A stretch of 64,000 nt of DNA from NCBI RefSeq assembly GCF_019399895.1, contig NC_091866.1, positions 8,251,308 to 8,315,307 of the forward strand, written 5' to 3'. The notes under the pieces are model-generated. The model was not told where the DNA came from, searched no databases, and worked only from the letters and a program-made list of their open reading frames with translations. Position 1 is the stretch's first letter. Each line of letters begins with the position of its first letter. Origin of the DNA: Cardiocondyla obscurior. Lineage: Eukaryota > Arthropoda > Insecta > Hymenoptera > Formicidae. Made by a program: the position numbers and the translations under genes. This document shows positions 12,331 to 24,440 of the stretch, piece after piece.

Positions 12331-15300
12331 ACGCAAAAATATCGTCGTTTAAAAAAAAAAAATTACATTTAAGTTAGAGAAAAGTTTAACTTTGGAATGT
12401 TGATATTGTAAATTAATGTAAATTACACTTTGCACTTTCGTTGCGTAAGAACCGTCTAAATGTAATAATCAAACAACTGCGTTTACCGCTAAACGCGAAA
12501 CATACGACGTTGCTGACGGGGCGGCATTTCTCGGGCGAAATTGCGGGCGCTCGGCGAGCAGTTTTTTAATCAAGAGGCCAAGGGAACTGGGACATCCGAC
12601 GCGATAGGTGGCGGCGACGGATAAAAGAAAAAGACGGTCTGCGCGCGCGGAGGTTAACCAAGGCGATAATTCGCCGCTCCGATTTCGGGGGTTTGGCTCG
12701 GTTAACCGAAACCGTGGTGGCTCCGAGGGCGTGCGCCGCGACCCTTAGCCAATAAAACAGTTGACCTCTTCGGCCGGGAGAAGAGTAGCAAGGCGGAACG
12801 AGCAAAACGACTGTATCCGACGAGGCCCTCTGCATTTTTGGCGATCGTCGCGAATTCTTTACTAATGGTCCTCGCTCTTCTCCCGTTTCTCGTTTCCATT
12901 TCTCTTCTCTCGCGACGGTTTCGGCCGCGGAGTCGCTCGGCGAATTAAATAAGTCTCTATCGATCGCTAATTTCGAGATGCCTCGCAAGGAAAAAGATAT
13001 CCCAATAAGAAAAAGTGGAAGGACGTCGCTTTCCGTAATAATACTCAACGCCGATATATTCCTCGCTTCCTGTGATACGCGTCCTTGGACAGCCCTCGGC
13101 GCGGCCCGGCGGCGCTTGATCATTATCACCGCCCCTGCCTCGATAATGAAAGTACGTGCGCGCGCTCGCACACGCGCCCGTGTATTGCGTCGGTGTCGAG
13201 AGCACCAGGGTTCGCCGCCTGCGGTTGCATTCGGGCACCGACGGCGGCTGGGATCCGATGAGAAGAACGAGCGGCGGCGCGAAGAGAGACGCGAGGGGTC
13301 TACAACGAGGGTGGCTTCGAGGCGTATACGCCGCGTCCCGGCCCCGCTGAGTCACGCACTAAAGAGAAACGCGTGAGGTCTCTCTGAGGAACGAACGGAG
13401 GGTTCCGGACAGCCACGGGAGTTTCGTGCGGGTATCTTTATTTTTAGCGTGTGCGTCGATCCGGGCGGCACTCGTGCTCGACTCCGAAAAGACGGAACTT
13501 TTCAAAATTACATGCACAGTACGGCACACGCGTACAAAAGAAGAAGAAAAAAAAAAGGGACGAACTCCGCGTAGTCGAATAAGCGAGTTTTACGAAAAGA
13601 ATAAATTATTACGACAAGTACGTTGTAAATAATCGTTGAAATTTTGTTAGCGCGGTGGTTAAATTGTATCGCGCTAAAAGTTAAGCAAACGGAGGAGATA
13701 CTTTTCGCGCGACTGTCAAAATTAAGATAGCCCTGTTTTTTTTATGCGAATTTTATTATTAAAACGATATCCTAATTCACGAAATACGGTTCTCCCCAAA
13801 GCTCGGAGATGCAAATGAGTCTAATGAAGTTAGATTACCGTTGCGTCGTATTTCCACATGTACGGGCGCGCGCGCGACGCTAACAGTACGACGGAATTCG
13901 AGCTATTGCGCAACCAGAATTTTATTTATAAAATCCGCGAGTGAGAGAAAGAGGCGTGCGGGATTCAGGGAATGGCTAGGCTACGTCTGCGGCCTTATCT
14001 CGGTGGTAATGCTGGGTAAAGATTGTTATCATCGTTATCTCCATGTCGATAACCAAAGTTATACACGTTCTTCGTTCCCGTGCTCGAAACTAATGCGACG
14101 AGATTAACCCCTTCGTTACACCGAACACGCATATTCGACCGGGGCCGGCTAGAATTGAGAGCCGCCGATTTGCCACATTGTTACATAATGCCGTACACCG
14201 GTCCCTCGATTTATTTGAAGCGCCCTTTCGATCGGACTCGAATTTCTGCGCCGAGAGTCCCGCAAAGGCTGGGTTTTAAATAAACCTGGAAAATCCAGAT
14301 GTTTATTCAAGAAATTTTTGATCACTCTGAAATATAATCTTTGCTCCGTCGAAAACGAATATTTAACTGGCAAATAAAGAAGCCCTTTATTCTGATTTAT
14401 TTATCGGACGTAGAGATCAAATTCTGCGGAAGAAATCAAAGAAGAGCACGCATGCATTATTTTTTCTTTTTTTTCTTTTTTTTTTTCGATGGGATTAAAA
14501 TATAGGGTTTATGCGGTGTCGTTGTATTTCGTGACGATAGATCGAAGAGAGCGCGGGTCCGAGGGATGGATAGTTTCGTCGCGGTGCAATCCGCGAAGAA
14601 AGCGGAACGAGGCGAAATTCGCTGGGCATTGAAACAAACTCGTCGTTGCGCCGGGTACACGGATAGGATGAGCAGTGTAGATGCGGCGGAGCAGCCACGG
14701 TAGCGTGAAATACGACGCTGCAACCTGGATTTCCGGGCCTTAACTCGGTACGCTTACGGTGTAAATGAACTAACAGAAGCGGAGTTTCTCGTTCATCCCC
14801 GGAATACCGCTAGGAATGCATATCTTCCGCTTGAAAAATTAACATCTGGAAAATGACATTCTCCCTCCGTGTTAAAATATTATTTTGAAATCATTTTACA
14901 GTTATAGTTCCCTACTATTATTCCTTCGGCTTCGTGAATTGATTGCACAACTTTCATAAAACGCGAGATCGATGGCGGATTAAAAATTGACAAAAATCAA
15001 ACTTCAACTCGGTTCTCCCTTGAGTAAGGTATCGGGAAGTAAAAAGACTCGCGTCGAATCTTGCCCACCGAATTTCCACCTCGGTTTGACGCCGATCTCA
15101 TCGGCGCGGCGGCGCGCGTTGCGTCCGTCAGAGATCCCGGGCCGGAATGTCTCCGGTAGCGGGACGAATTTCGTCGTTGCAACGAGAGATTCTGCCGATG
15201 GTTCGCATACCGGTCGACATACCGGCCCGCTGTTCATGCGTCGGTTACGCGGAACGAAAGCGCGCGGATCGAGAGCGCGTATACGCGCCGTGCCGAGAGC

Positions 15301-15400
15301 ACCGGGGGCCGGCTGAGCGTTCTGGGCGGCTGAATTCTGGGGTACCAGCCGGCCCCGGTTCCCCCTCGCACACTCCGGCGGCTATAACGCGCGGCACGTA
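12331..15400. other. Intronic stretch, no gene recognised
   Basis: AT-rich segments at 12340-12470, 13500-13800 and 14280-14480 flank CpG-rich DNA at 12480-13400 and 15000-15400. A T-rich run is at 14460-14487. The 201-codon reverse frame at 12566-13171 is rich in Arg and Ser and matches no family I know. I see nothing else in it. Confidence 0.3.
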
Positions 15401-17040
15401 ACCGCGGCCGGCGGCAATTAGTAGCGGGCCGCCGAGGGAGCCTCGGCCTTCTTCCCCAACCTGCTTGCCTCCGCCCGTCGCGCTCTATCTTTTTCTCTCC
15501 TTCCTGCCGTCTCCCTCCACCCCGAGCAATCCGTCCTGCTCCTTTTCCGTCTCCCTATCGCGCTTTATCTCACGTACCACCCGTTCGCCGGCGTCCCGCT
15601 CGCACGTCCGCGCTTTAGCAACCACCGCTTCTCTTCTTCCTCTTCCTCTTTCCGCCCGCGGCGTATCCCATCGCTCTTCGCCGGTACATCCTTCCCTCGG
15701 TCCCGCTCTTCCTCTCGTTCTCTCAGACCGACTCTCCCGCGGCGCGTTTTCGCTCGCTCGTGTATACGGTATTCGGATTCCCTCTTTTTCTCTCTTTCTC
15801 TCTTACGTTCTATCCCGCTTTCTCATTTTCTACGTGGTTCTGATCTTCCCGTTCGCTCGCTCGCGTGCGCGATCGGTTTGCACGTCGAAGAGGGAAGGAG
15901 ACGAGGGAATATCGGTGAAAAAACGACGGAGGTGGTTGAGTTCGGGAGCAAGAGAGGCCGAGGGAGAACGATGATGAAAGGGAGGGAAAGAGACGGGGAG
16001 ATTGCGCGTGTCGAATAAAGAGGAAAACGGGCGCGAGACGGGGACGAACCGGGGCTGTGCGGTGGCATAAAAAGAGGCGTAGCGGGAAGAGAAAAAAAGG
16101 AGCGAGAGAGACCGCCGTGGCGAAAGGGAAAGAAAGAAGATGGCGAGCTAGGGCGCACGAAAGCGAGGAACGAAGACGGAAACGCGGGGTAAAGCGACCG
16201 AAGAGAAAGGACAAAGAGAGAAAGAGAGAGAGAGACGCGCGGTTCGGGGTGGAAGCCGCAGGCTTTTTGTCCCGCCACCGCCGCAGCCACCCGACAAAAA
16301 TAGACTCCGTGTCCCTCGGTTCGTCTGTGCAACGACGTGCGACGCGGAGAACCTTCCGTCCTTCTCTTCTCGTTCGTTCCGGGCGTGAACGCCAACGGGT
16401 GTCTTCCGTCCACGTCGTTCCCTCTTCCTTTTACTACCTCTCGCGTCTCTCTCTCGTACATTCCCTCGCGCGTTTTTCCCCGAGGAGCTGTATTCTACGG
16501 TCTCCTCGATCCGTCGTCGATGTCCCGAGAGAAGAGGCCGGAGCCGAAAGTGCGCGCGAGAGATTGTTAGAGCTGGGGTGGTCGGAGGAGATGAGGCCGA
16601 TACAGCACGTCTTGATGATCCTTATCTACCGTAGGAGGCCCGACACCCGACGACGCGGACGTAGGCGCTCAGGTCGTTGGGCGACGTAGGCTACGGAGTC
16701 GCGCCGGCGGGGTTAGAGACAGAGAGAACCGACCCTACCTTCCGTGCCTGCTCTTCTCGCCGACCGATATACTCATCCGATAACCCGGCAGCGCGGCAAA
16801 TCGTGATACGTATCGACCCCTTTCCAACGACCGCGCGCGCCGACCGACCCCCTTCGCTACAAATAAGCTCCCGAACTACTTACCCGCCTACGCTCGCGGT
16901 CCCATCCGAGAAGCCCCACGGGGAGAAACGAGGATCGCTGCTCCCCGCGGGACATTCCGAATTTGCCGTATCGCTCACGATAGCTGCTACCAAGATTACT
17001 TTCCTTCTCTCTCTCTCTCTCTTCGTCGAAATCGCCGAGT
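15401..17040. repeat. Strand-asymmetric low-complexity island (pyrimidine then purine then pyrimidine)
   Basis: On the + strand 15460-15840 is C/T-rich, 15880-16250 is G/A-rich and 16340-16480 is again C/T-rich. The complementary halves could pair in a single strand to form a large imperfect hairpin. Long Ser/Arg-rich frames on both strands (15465-15974, 15823-16461 reverse, 16057-16689) are artefacts of this composition. Confidence 0.5.
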
Positions 17041-18795
17041 TCTGTCTTCAGATTTTAAGAAATGACATGATTTCCAGAGACTATCGTACGAATTATAACT
17101 AATTTTCCTTCAAAAAAGAAAAAAAAAGTAATTAAAAGTAATTATAACAGATTATATTTAATTATAACGTAGAATAACGTTGTCTTTATCCGTCTATTAC
17201 GCTTTTTAGAAATCACAAGTACTTCTGAAACAAAAATCAAGGTTTTTTTAACCCATTTTCGAGCGTCGTCTTCTTATTTTTCTGCCTCGCGATATTTCGT
17301 ATGTTTCAAATCGCAGATATTGTCCGTACAATCAACTCTACTTCGCGGTGTGTCGCGCGATTGTTCGATTTTCCGAGGCAACTGGCCTCTTAAGTCGGCG
17401 CGAAGCCTCGCCAGAGCATCCGGCACACGTTTTCCTGACTCTCCGGGGACGATGATCGTCGGGACCGAAGTGAATGCCGCACGCGGGAAAGACAAGAAGC
17501 GCTGAGAGAACGGAGAGAGATAGAAACGAGCTCTCGAGTGAAACTCCTCGCACCCGGTATCCGGTATCCACGGCCAATTAGCCGTGCCTCTCTTGCCACT
17601 TCGGCATTTCTGTTACTTTCTTTGTTATCCGCCGCTATAAACACCACTGAGGGTGCTCCGCGGTGTGCGCGCTGTACCAATTTATGAGCCGTGGCTACCG
17701 GAAGCGTGGACCGGCTTCTCTCAAAAGCGATATCACCATTTCATCGAGACTTTCCTCGAAGACTCGCCGGGCACTCTGTATTTGTAATTCTCTGTACTTT
17801 TTTACGTAATAAACGGCGAAAAAAAAAAAGAAAAAGGGATTTTTTATTTGTCGGAATAAACGCGAAAATAAAGAGATCGAAAATTATTTAGTTCAACTCG
17901 GCTCGTTTATTTTAAGCCTTTTTTTGAAACTTAATTAAATAGTAACGCGATCCAAAGCGCCACGTTATTATGCCGAGATATACGCGAGAGCCGGGTGTAC
18001 ACGTAAATATTTTATCGCTCGCGCATTTGAGACGCTGTTTTTCAACGTAATCCAGAATTTCTATTTATGGAGCGTCCGACTGCTGCACATAGCGACACGC
18101 CGCCGTGCGCTCCGAAATAATAGGTGGTTGAAGCGTGCGGTGCCTTTTTTTAATCCCATCGTAGAGCCGGGCCCCGTTTCTCGGCTCGGTCGGGAGGCCC
18201 ACGGGGATCGTCGACCTTGGAAAAGAGGCGAAGGACCAGCGAGGGTGAATTCGGGCCAACTCTCATTGATCGTGGTCAACTGGAGGTCCATTGTGTTACC
18301 TCCGTCGCGTAGATTTTCGGCAAATGCTCGTCGCCCTTCCCCGTTTCCTGCTCGGCGGAGCCCGCAGTTTGTTTGCCAGCCTGCACGTGACCGGGCAGGG
18401 TATTAGGATTCCGGTTGGGTGCCGCCGATCGGCCGCCGTTGCTCTCTTCATTAAGGCGAGTAAATCCCGGCGCGCGGTATCTTTCGAATCTTTACTCGGG
18501 CCGGTCGGCCGCTTTGCGTAGCGCGCGTCGCGTCCGGAATACATTGAAAGGCTGCGAAATGCCAGGCAGCCAGGCAACCAGTTTCCGCCGCAAATCCGCC
18601 GACGACGGCGGCCATGTGCGTAGGCGAGCACGGTGAAGCTCGTGGCGTGCTTGCTCGTCGAACTAATCACTCGAGCGGCGCAATTAACCGCGCGTTTATG
18701 GGCCGGGTTCCGCAATAAAACGCGCCGCTCGAAAATTACGGGCGGACTGTCGCGATTATTCCGCTGCGCGATTATACCCGCGTCGAATTCGCGTG

Positions 18796-18820
18796 ATTGT
18801 TTTTCGTAGGTGAGAATGCG
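18796..18820 (+). promoter_or_regulatory. Candidate recursive-splice (ratchet) point
   Basis: A pyrimidine-rich acceptor, TTGTTTTTCGTAG, is followed immediately at 18810 by a donor-like GTGAGA, so an exon of zero length would be formed. Such juxtaposed sites are used to remove very long introns stepwise in insects, and this one lies about a third of the way into a 29.4-kb intron. The match to the usual CAG|GTAAGT core is imperfect, so this is tentative. Confidence 0.2.
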
Positions 18821-19222
18821 TTTCGGCAAAACCAGAATTTCCACGCCTGTCGGAGCAAATTGCCAAACTTGGCTCTTCGTAGAAATCGACCACCGACCCC
18901 TTTCCCTCCCCTCGATAATCAAATGGATGTTCGATAACGCCTAGTTCGACACCTTCGTGATGCAAGAGAGAGCATCGCCTACCTATAAAAGCGCGTTATC
19001 GCGAGACGGCTTGCAGCAATACGTATAAACGATAAGTGGCTAGGGAGATGGAGGGAGAGAGTAGTTATCGGGCCTGAACGTGTGGTTCACGCCGCCGTCG
19101 CCGCCCGGAATTATCTCCCTCGACAGCGATATCGATTGTCCCGTCAGATAGCGCGCCGCGTGAGTCGGCACTTCGTCGTTCCGCTTCTTTCCTTTTTGAT
19201 CCGCCGGCGGGATAAGCGGAGC

Positions 19223-19264
19223 GGGGCCGGGCCGGGCCGGGCCGGGCCGTTCCGTTCCGTTCCG
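19223..19264. repeat. Pentanucleotide repeat (GGGCC then TTCCG)
   Basis: About five GGGCC units pass directly into three TTCCG units. The run is noncoding and intronic. It is a simple tandem repeat with G-rich units that might form non-B DNA. Confidence 0.85.
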
Positions 19265-20271
19265 GACGGACTCACCATCGCGACATGATCGATTTTCGCG
19301 CCGCGCGACCGCTCCCGGCGAGATATTATTCCTTCCTCGGCGTTGCGACGGCGAACCGCGATCGATACGCCCGCCGATCTGTCGCCGCGGAACCAAACGG
19401 AGCGTCGAGAAGGCGCGCCGCAATTTTCTTCGACTATTTAACCGACCGCGACGAACTTTCTTCGAATTCTCGGGAGACGCGGCGCGGAGCGGCGAGGAGC
19501 AGCCGCCGGCTGGTACTTGGCCCGCCCCGTTTCGCTCGTTTTCTTTTGCAGCCAGCGTGAAACGAGCGAAAACTCGCCGCGCCGGAGTCACGCAGCCGGG
19601 CGATTTTCAACGGGTCCCCGCCACGCTATCGTAACCCGTTGTCGAGAAAACACTTGGTCTCCGAAATATATCCGCTCAAAACACCTCGGGAAAGTGTTGG
19701 GGTTCAACCTCGATGCTCGAGCTACCACCAACACACGTGAAATTTTTATTCTGTGCCTAAAAACGCTCGAAATACACATCGGATTTTTATTTGTTCCTTT
19801 TTTTTATTAGTTTTTTTTCAAATGCCCACGATTTTCCGTCAAGGCGCAACAACTCTTCGCTGCGTGAGAATTTTATATAAAAAAATTGAACTGAAATTTG
19901 AGAAATAGCACGTTTTTTTTTTTTTTTAATTAATCGACGATATTGTAAAACTACGATAGCTGTCGTTTATATTTTATTGCAAACGAAGATTTCGGTATGG
20001 AATGTCTAATACTAAATTTTGTTAATCCGACATTAGGATTGTATTTTAATTTTCTCCAGTCATAAATATATGAAGTGTTCTACCACATTTTTATCGAAAA
20101 TCGGTCTTTCTCGCGAAATGTTAAGATTTCAACCGCACCGTTTTTCTATTATTTATCGAAATTAATTTATAAAAGATTGCATGAAATTAAATAAAGATCA
20201 AGCTCTATCCCGAAAGCAGCAAACGCAGTCATCACAAAGAGATCGAAGATCAAACGGATTCGCGTATAATC

Positions 20272-20352
20272 ATTAATACACCGCTCGGTTTATTACGTGA
20301 TTAATACATATTGTGCGCTTTATTGTACAATTAATACATATTGCACGCCGGG
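20272..20352. repeat. Three-unit degenerate tandem repeat, period 28-30 bases
   Basis: Units begin with ATTAATACA at 20272, 20300 and 20330. Units two and three share ATTAATACATATTG followed by a GC-containing core, and units one and two share a downstream GGTTTATT or GCTTTATT segment. The array is AT-rich, intronic and of unknown function. Confidence 0.7.
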
Positions 20353-20400
20353 TGAATATCGCATATATTTCGTACGGCATTGTGTTGGTAAAGGGAGGAG

Positions 20401-22200
20401 GGGGGAAAGGGAGAGATCTGGTTTCATCATTTGCGAATTAATAAGCGAAAGAAATTAGCAATTAAGCACAGCGACGTTCGTGCCGGATCTCGGGGAAGCG
20501 ATTTCTGCGACCGGTTCTTGTCGTTATTCACCGGCGGCGCTTCCGTTCCATTCGATCCACCACCGGTGGGTTCGCGCGAACGAGTTCCACGTAGGGCGAC
20601 GGGACCATCGATTTCCAGGCGGCGTCCCACGGTGGCGGTGGCTGCGGCGGTGGCGATGGCGGCGGTGGCGGCGACGACGGCGGTGGTGGTGGCGTTGGCG
20701 CCGTGAAAGAAGTCGGAACACGGACATTTAAATCTAAAAACGGCTGGCCGAAACTCCCGACCCCGGGGTAATTGGAGGGTCGCGGAATTTGTTGCTTCGC
20801 CGACGTGGTGCGAGGGAGAAAGGGAACGGCGAGGGAGGCAAAAGGGAGGGTGGGAGGACGGAGGGACGTTAAAATACGAGCACCGGTTAAACGCGGGCGG
20901 GCAGGCAGGTAGGAAAGCCGGGAGAGAGCGAGAGAAAGAGCGCGTGCGTGCCTTTGTGTGTATCCTTGTGCGAGCGTGGAAAAGAAAGGGACGGAAAAGA
21001 AAATGAAGGAGAGGCAGAGAGAGACAGAGATAGAGGGAGAGAGAGGAGCGTGGAAAAGGAAAACGGCAGAAAAAAAGAGCAGGAGGGACAAGTGGCCGAC
21101 GCGATGAGGAATCGCAGAGCGTTTGCGGAGCGAGAGCGTACTTGGGTGAAACAAACGCGCCGCAAATCCGCCCGCGTATAAACGAGTTAGAGCGCGGAAT
21201 CGTCGTTCGTGGCGGTAACGCGACGACGGCGGCGACGGTCAGGATGAAAAGCGGTGAAACGGAAGATGGAAGCGAGAGAGAAAGAGAGAGAAGGTGAACC
21301 GAAGGGACGAAAAGCGTATGCGAGCGAGGCAAAACCGGCTGTGTATCTGGGAAAAATCGGCGCTGCGCCGGATGTCTATGCCTTCCTAGGTACGCGGCAA
21401 TGGTAGCAGCGCGAAACGAAGCGAAATGCACGGGAAGAAGGAAAAGCGGCAAGTACCCTCCCCGCGCGCGCTACCCAGCTCCTCGCAGGACAGAGACGGC
21501 GAGACGTAATAGGTCGTAGACGTGGAGGTTTGCGTGTAATTGGATTCATCCCCTCGGCGCTAAACGCGTCCCGCGTTCTTCCGCCCTCGTTTCTGCCGCC
21601 CTCGCTTCTCCGCCGTTCCTGTTGCTGAAACCCTAGGTGTGAACCGCGTCGCGCTGTCGTCCTTCACCCCCAACGACGGCGGCGTCTCCACCCGCTCGTC
21701 CCGCGCCCGCCTCTCGACCGAATTAACCCCCGCGCTATCGCGAAACAGGCGACACGGCAGAGGGAGAGAAGAGCAGCGGGCGCGAAAGTCTCTCCGCCGT
21801 CGCCTCCGCTCTTATCTTCTTAACTTTTCCGCGGTCGTGCCCGCCGGCGTCCCTCGGCGGCTTTCCCGTGTTCTCCTCCCCGCGCGCGTTCCGTCGTGTC
21901 TACTTTAACGTGCGAAATTTCCAACTTCCGCCACCGCGGCGAGTCGTAAAACTCGCAGTAGCCGCGGGAGCTCGTCTCTAAGCAAGGAGTTAGAAAGAAC
22001 GGAGAGAGAAATAAAGGCGCGACGAGGAAAGGAACGTCGCGTGCGTGTAAGCGAGCCAGTTCGACGAGAAATAGGGCTTCGCGGCGAACGGCGCGAGAGA
22101 GAAACACAACGTGTGCGAGTTGCGTGAGCTCTAGACTCTTGTGTACGCTCGGCGCCGAACCGGGGCGAATGTAAAAGCTTATATAGCGCACTGACCCACC
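20401..22200. other. CpG- and GA-rich intronic island
   Basis: Purine-skewed on the + strand, most strongly at 20800-21320, with GGCGGTGGC-type trinucleotide runs at 20627-20705. The 341-codon reverse frame spanning it is Pro/Ser/Arg-rich and repetitive, and I do not consider it a gene. Dense CpG with short GA microsatellites could mark an internal regulatory region. Confidence 0.35.
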
Positions 22201-22511
22201 TTGGAATCTCTCCGTGGCCGTTCCTCGGTATGAGAGCCGATCCGTGAACGATGTCGGGATCCCTTGTATTTAAAAAGATCACGGAGGTTCGGCAGATTCC
22301 CCGCAGTCGGACACGAGTTTCCGCGCCGCTCGTTTCCCGTTATCTCATTATTTCATTGCAAGGTGAAACTCAGTTTGTCAGAATAATTTTTTTTTTTTTT
22401 ATTCTAAGCGGTTTTATTGATTTATCTCGTAATTGCCGGATAATTCAAATCAAAATCGTGCGCCATGAAAACTAAAAACTTCCAAGTTTAAGACTCGCTT
22501 CAGGATGGACC

Positions 22512-22534
22512 ATTAATTAATTAATTAATTAATT
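22512..22534. repeat. TTAA tetranucleotide microsatellite
   Basis: Uninterrupted run of TTAA units in AT-rich intronic DNA. Confidence 0.9.
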
Positions 22535-23445
22535 ACGATGAATATCTTTGTGTTTTACATCGTATAAATTTATAAGAAAGTAAAAACGCTGTCTGCCTGT
22601 AGCTCGATGCGATCTGATTATCTGAAACGAGATTTTAAATACGGCCGAGTACCCGTATGCCCCTTGATTTCGCTATTGTAAAACACTGTTGGATCTGCGG
22701 TCGAATAGCATCGAGAGTCTCTTTGAAATTTGAACTGGTGCTGAGACCGATCGGTCCGAACGCTTTTCAAATGATCGAGTCGGATGAACGGGTGTACGTG
22801 AGCATTCTCGGGTGGTGCACCAGGTGTAATCATTCTACCGTTCGCGGGACCATTCTGATGGTCTAGATTTTTAGCGGGCCATGATCGGCCAGCTGGTATC
22901 TCGTTGATTCGGTGATAGGAAAAGCCAAGCCGGGAAGAGAGCCAGACGGTGGTACGTACAAAGAGATTTGAGGAAAAAAGAGGTTGCGCGAGGGAGAGAT
23001 AGAAACGCCGCCCGGTGAAAAAGAGACGGGCGAAGAATATAGCGAGAATGGGAAACAGAGAGAAAAAAAAAAAAGCGAAAGACGGATAGTAAAATGCGAA
23101 ATTCAGCGCTCGGCGCCTGAAACGGCACGGCTCTGCCCGGTTTAGCCTGGCCCGGCTCGGGCCTCGTGGCTCGACCCTGCTTGGCCTACAGTACCTCCTC
23201 TTCGTCCTTCCTCTTGCCCCCTTCGCCTCCTCCTCTTCTGCAATTTCCTCTTCCTTCTCTCTCGCCAGAATGCCGAACGCGAACGTCTGGTTAATGAGGC
23301 GCACGCACACACGCTCGCGCGCACGCGCAGCGTGCTCTCGTCGCCGTTCCCCTGCGTCGCCCTGGCGTCTCCCCTGCCTCGCCGCCGGTCTCCCTCCTTC
23401 GGCATTACCCTCCGCCGTCGCCTCCACCGCCCGCTTCTTTCACCA

Positions 23446-23446
<1 letters not shown>

Positions 23447-23476
<30 letters not shown>

Positions 23477-23478
23477 GG
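23447..23478. repeat. GCC trinucleotide microsatellite
   Basis: About ten GCC units in a row at the end of a pyrimidine-rich block. Frames crossing it read as Pro, Ala or Arg homopolymers, and there is no evidence that it is coding. Confidence 0.9.
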
Positions 23479-24440
23479 CCTCAAACACAATGCGCCACGT
23501 CGCACTGCCTAGGCGTCACGGTAATGACATACTCCCACATGCATGCGCGCCGTCCGATATCGCGGCATCTATACTAGTAGTGGCAGCGGCAACGGTAGCA
23601 GCGGCGGCGGCGGCGACGACAGCATCCGCGGTAGCAGCTGCAGCCGGCTGCCGCCAGGAAGCCACCGCGAGCGCGCGAGTGAGCGAACGAACGAGCGACG
23701 CGGCAAGAGCGAGAGCGGTGATTGATCGCGCCGCAAAATCGCGCGCGGCTATCGTCACGCAGTCGCCGACACCTGTGCAACTGACACCAGGCGCGCGCGC
23801 GAGACAGAGAGCGCGAAAAAGAGAAAGAACGTCGGTCGGCTTTTTCTTTTATTTTCCTCCCGAGGAACTCGCGACCGGGCTCGCCGTTTTATCCGCGCGA
23901 CAATTATCGGTCGACGTCTCCGAATCGCGAAGTAGAACGCACGTAGTTCATCGCACACGAGCGGCAGACCTGATTAGATTTCGTCGCGCTCTGAATACTA
24001 AACGGAAAAGTTTACGCACGGAAAAACCGGAATTTTTTTTTCAGAATTTAGGGTGGAGGCGGGCATTCGGTTTGGGTGTAAACAACACGCCGCGCCGGCG
24101 GAAAAAAACCCCGCGGGACGACGGAGCTACCGTAAAAATATCGGGCGCGAAACGCCGAGCTACGTTCTTCGGACGGAGGACCTCGCGTTGACGCGCGTCA
24201 AAATATCTCTGCTAAAACGGGACTTCGCCGAGGTAGGAAATAAACACGTGTGACCGAAAACGAGGGCGGCCATAGAGCTCGGTGAACTTTCGGGGTATCT
24301 ACATCGTTGCTGTCTTGGACAGCGAAAACGGCCACGTCGATATCGTGGAAAAACGTTTAAAACCCGCAGAAAGACGCTCCAGCCCACCGAGGTTGGCATT
24401 ACGTATAGACCTACCTTAGATCAGCCGGAGGGACCGATAT

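Larger units (their letters stand above)
17041..20400. other. Intronic stretch with AT-rich ends, no gene recognised
   Basis: AT-rich at 17080-17260, 17800-18020 and 19730-20400, with CpG-rich DNA between. It contains a back-to-back acceptor/donor at 18809/18810, a GGGCC/TTCCG pentanucleotide repeat at 19223-19264, a poly-T at 19913-19928 and a degenerate three-unit repeat at 20272-20349. No coding signal was found. Confidence 0.35.
22201..24440. other. Intronic stretch with microsatellites, no gene recognised
   Basis: Contains an ATTA/TTAA run at 22512-22534, a pyrimidine-rich segment at 23180-23480 ending in a GCC run, and GGC/GCG-rich trinucleotide sequence at 23580-23640. The 233-codon frame at 23490-24191 translates to Ala- and Arg-rich low complexity without a domain, and the reverse 269-codon frame at 22618-23427 is similar. 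No splice-bounded exon was seen. Confidence 0.35.

Noticed and set aside
20427..21452. 341-codon reverse open frame, one of the longest in the window
   Set aside because: Pro/Ser/Arg-rich low complexity produced by a purine-skewed island; no domain, no splice sites of note, and open frames in other phases of the same DNA.
22618..24191. Overlapping long frames on both strands (269 and 233 codons)
   Set aside because: The translations are Ala/Arg/Glu low complexity from GCC and GCG trinucleotide runs, with no recognised family and no supporting splice structure.
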